Assembly (NCBI GenBank): GCA_947652605.1 | Contig: OX393578.1 | Location: 124,001 to 188,000 of the forward strand | Reading direction: 5' to 3' | Length of the DNA stretch: 64,000 nt | DNA from: Elmis aenea | Lineage: Eukaryota > Arthropoda > Insecta > Coleoptera > Elmidae | Part shown: positions 62,554 through 64,000 of the stretch, one piece after another | Numbering within the stretch: the stretch's first letter is position 1 | Layout of the letters: the number at the start of each line of letters is the position of its first letter | Notes under the pieces: generated by a model | Database searches by the model: none | Told to the model about the DNA's origin: nothing | The model's input: only the letters and a program-made list of their open reading frames with translations | Translations under genes and position numbers: made by a program

Positions 62554-63161
62554 TACAGGCACATTCTGCATTTTTAACGTTATTGCAACGGAGATTCTTG
62601 TGTCTGCACTCGACCGTCATTGCAACGGAGAATGTGTTAGTATTTTTGCCCTACCGGCGAATCGTCGTGATCGGCCCGAGGGATACGCGATCGTTGGATC
62701 CGACTGCGAACCGCAAAAACATTTATTCGGATGATGAAGCCCGAGCGACTTCCGTACTTTTACCGTCATTGCAACGGAGATTCATGTGCTTGCACTCGAC
62801 CGTCATTGCAACGGAGAATGTGTCTAATTTTGCCCGTCATAGCAACGGAGAATGTGGCTGTACCTTTAACCGTCAATGCAACGGAGAATGGGCCTGCACG
62901 TTTACCAGTATTGCAACGGAGATTCTTGTGTCTGCATTCGACCGTCATTGCAACGGAGAATGTGTTTGTACTTTTGCCCGTCATTGCGACCGAGAATGTG
63001 CCTGTACCTTTGACCGTCATTGCAACGGAGAATTGGTCTGCATTTTTAACGTTATTGCAACGGAGATTCTTGTGTCTGCACTCGACCGTCATTGCAACGG
63101 AGAATGTGTTAGTATTTTTGCCCGTCATTGCGACCGAGAATGTGCTTGTACCTTTGACCGT
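62554..63161. repeat. Module D5a: 36-bp repeats
   Basis: One ~115-bp insert with the full ATGATGAAG spacing, then about 12 units. It combines the CATTGCAACGGAGATTCATG form with TACCTTTAACCGTCAATGC units like those of the second D4a block. Confidence 0.9.
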
Positions 63162-63440
63162 CCTGTGGTATATGAAAGTAGTGGTTGTCAAACCCGGAGG
63201 CTGAAATTGAAGCCCGAAGGCTGATTAACCCTAAGGTTGTTTTTAGAGCAGTGCACAGTGCCTAATACTCAAGACAATAATTTACCCGCAGGTATTATAT
63301 ATTGGCGTCACTAAAGCGACGGAGTGTATAGGAGCTGAACTCCTGTGGTATGTAAAGGTATATCAAGCCCGAAGGCTGAAATTTATGCCCGAAGGCTGTT
63401 AACCCGGAGGTTACTTAAGGTATCGGGGTCTCGCCTCGCG

Positions 63441-63580
63441 ACAAGACGAATCCCCGAGCTAAGGGCTGTGTCTCAACAGATGCAGCGTGGAAACTGCACT
63501 ACCGAGTTCCACACCCTGCCAGAACGTAAGTCAGTAGTATTGGCGTCACTAATTATATGACGAAGCAATTGGCTACCTTA
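63441..63580 (-). pseudogene. 28S rRNA-derived chimeric fragment, copy 10
   Basis: First subtype. R2-core part 63543-63580. Confidence 0.8.
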
Positions 63581-63851
63581 TGCTGGAGCAAGCTCCTGTG
63601 GTATATGAAAGTAGTGGTTGTCAAGCCCGGAGGCTGAAATTGAAGCCCGAAGGCTGATTAACCCTAAGGTTGTTTTTAGAGCAACGCACAGTGCCTAATA
63701 CTCAGACAATAAATTACCCGCAGGTATTATATATTGGCGTCGCTAAAGCGACGGAGTGTATAGGAGCTGAACTCCTGTGGTATGTAAAGGTATATCAAGC
63801 CCGAAGGCTGTTAACCCGGAGGTTACTTAAGGTATCGGGGTCTCGCCTCGC

Positions 63852-63990
63852 GACAAGACGAATCCCCGAGCTAAGGGCTGTCTCAACAGATGCAGCGTGG
63901 AAACTGCACTACCGAGTTCCACACCCTGCCAGAACGTAAGTCAGTAGTATTGGCGTCACTAATTATATGACGAAGCAATTGGCTACCTTA
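63852..63990 (-). pseudogene. 28S rRNA-derived chimeric fragment, copy 11
   Basis: Second, TG-deleted subtype. R2-core part 63953-63990, near the window end. Confidence 0.8.
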
Positions 63991-64000
63991 TGCTGGAGCA

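Larger units (their letters stand above)
1..64000. repeat. A-B-C-D higher-order repeat (megasatellite), five units
   Basis: The same four modules recur in the same order five times, with the same junction sequences: D-to-A at GATTAC|CTTCATCTCC, A-to-B at CTACAGCAAATGG, B-to-C at AAAACTA|CCCTCGG, C-to-D at CCCTCGG|TACAGGCAC. C-array starts are spaced 14,016, 16,853 (12,044 after removing the transposon and one target duplication), 11,897 and 13,864 bp. Length differences come from monomer number within each module. A1/B1 and A2/B2 match at a constant offset of 13,380 bp over their shared junction. Nothing here looks like a host gene. A pericentromeric, subtelomeric or rDNA-flanking location is possible but not shown by the sequence. 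Confidence 0.93.
63162..64000 (-). repeat. Module D5b: hairpin-rich block, runs past the window end
   Basis: One full copy and most of a second, TG-deleted copy. The first copy has CTCAAGACAATAATTTACCC, a 1-bp insertion. The window stops inside the GGAGCAAGCTCC hairpin. Confidence 0.85.

Noticed and set aside
1..64000. A new defence, secretion or biosynthetic gene system
   Set aside because: Apart from the retrotransposon polyprotein, no frame shows protein-like composition, domain motifs or preservation across copies.

Overview
The window is non-genic satellite DNA from a eukaryote, most likely an arthropod and probably an insect. The taxon is inferred from a BEL/Pao retrotransposon with an insect-style gag-pol and from fragments alignable by eye to the 3' end of 28S rRNA. 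No host protein-coding gene, tRNA or intact rRNA gene can be supported. Nearly all long open frames arise because the tandem repeats contain no stop codons.

The whole 64 kb is one higher-order repeat with module order A-B-C-D, seen in five successive units. A is a 12-bp pyrimidine-rich minisatellite (consensus CTTCATCTCCTC). B is a ~160-bp AT-rich satellite. C is a short array of an 8-bp unit (CCCTCGGA). D is a GC-richer, CpG-rich composite: 36-bp repeats (Da), a hairpin-rich block with 28S rRNA-derived fragments (Db), a ~345-bp block (Dc), and a 322/518-bp tandem array (Dd). Unit boundaries by C-array start are 5861, 19877, 36730, 48627 and 62491. With the transposon removed the unit is about 11.9 to 14.0 kb. 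Layout: A1 1-2331, B1 to 5860, C1 to 5963, D1 to 11370; A2 to 15711, B2 to 19876, C2 to 20003, D2 to 25162; A3 to 29326, B3 to 36729 (interrupted by the transposon), C3 to 36872, D3 to 42256; A4 to 45391, B4 to 48626, C4 to 48761, D4 to 54354; A5 to 58260, B5 to 62490, C5 to 62553, D5 to the window end.

The one conventional coding element is a 4,804-bp BEL/Pao LTR retrotransposon (31390-36193, minus strand) inserted in a B monomer. It has identical 196-bp LTRs, a 5-bp duplication (GGCTA), a primer-binding site, a polypurine tract and a single 1,273-codon gag-pol frame. The frame passes directly from the reverse transcriptase into the integrase core, so RNase H and the integrase zinc-binding region are missing. 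It is best read as a recently inserted, internally deleted element mobilised in trans.

The most interesting non-transposon signal is in Db. Eleven copies of a 28S-derived chimera place the conserved core that contains the R2/I-PpoI target next to the 28S 3' end, with the intervening rRNA removed. These are embedded in an array of short hairpins whose loops read as UNCG tetraloops on the same strand as the rRNA fragments. Secondary points are a CENP-B-box-like word in B monomers, a G-quadruplex pattern in C, and mosaic evidence that unit D2 is a recombinant of D1-like and D3/D4-like arrays. I do not see a recognisable new enzymatic or defence system.
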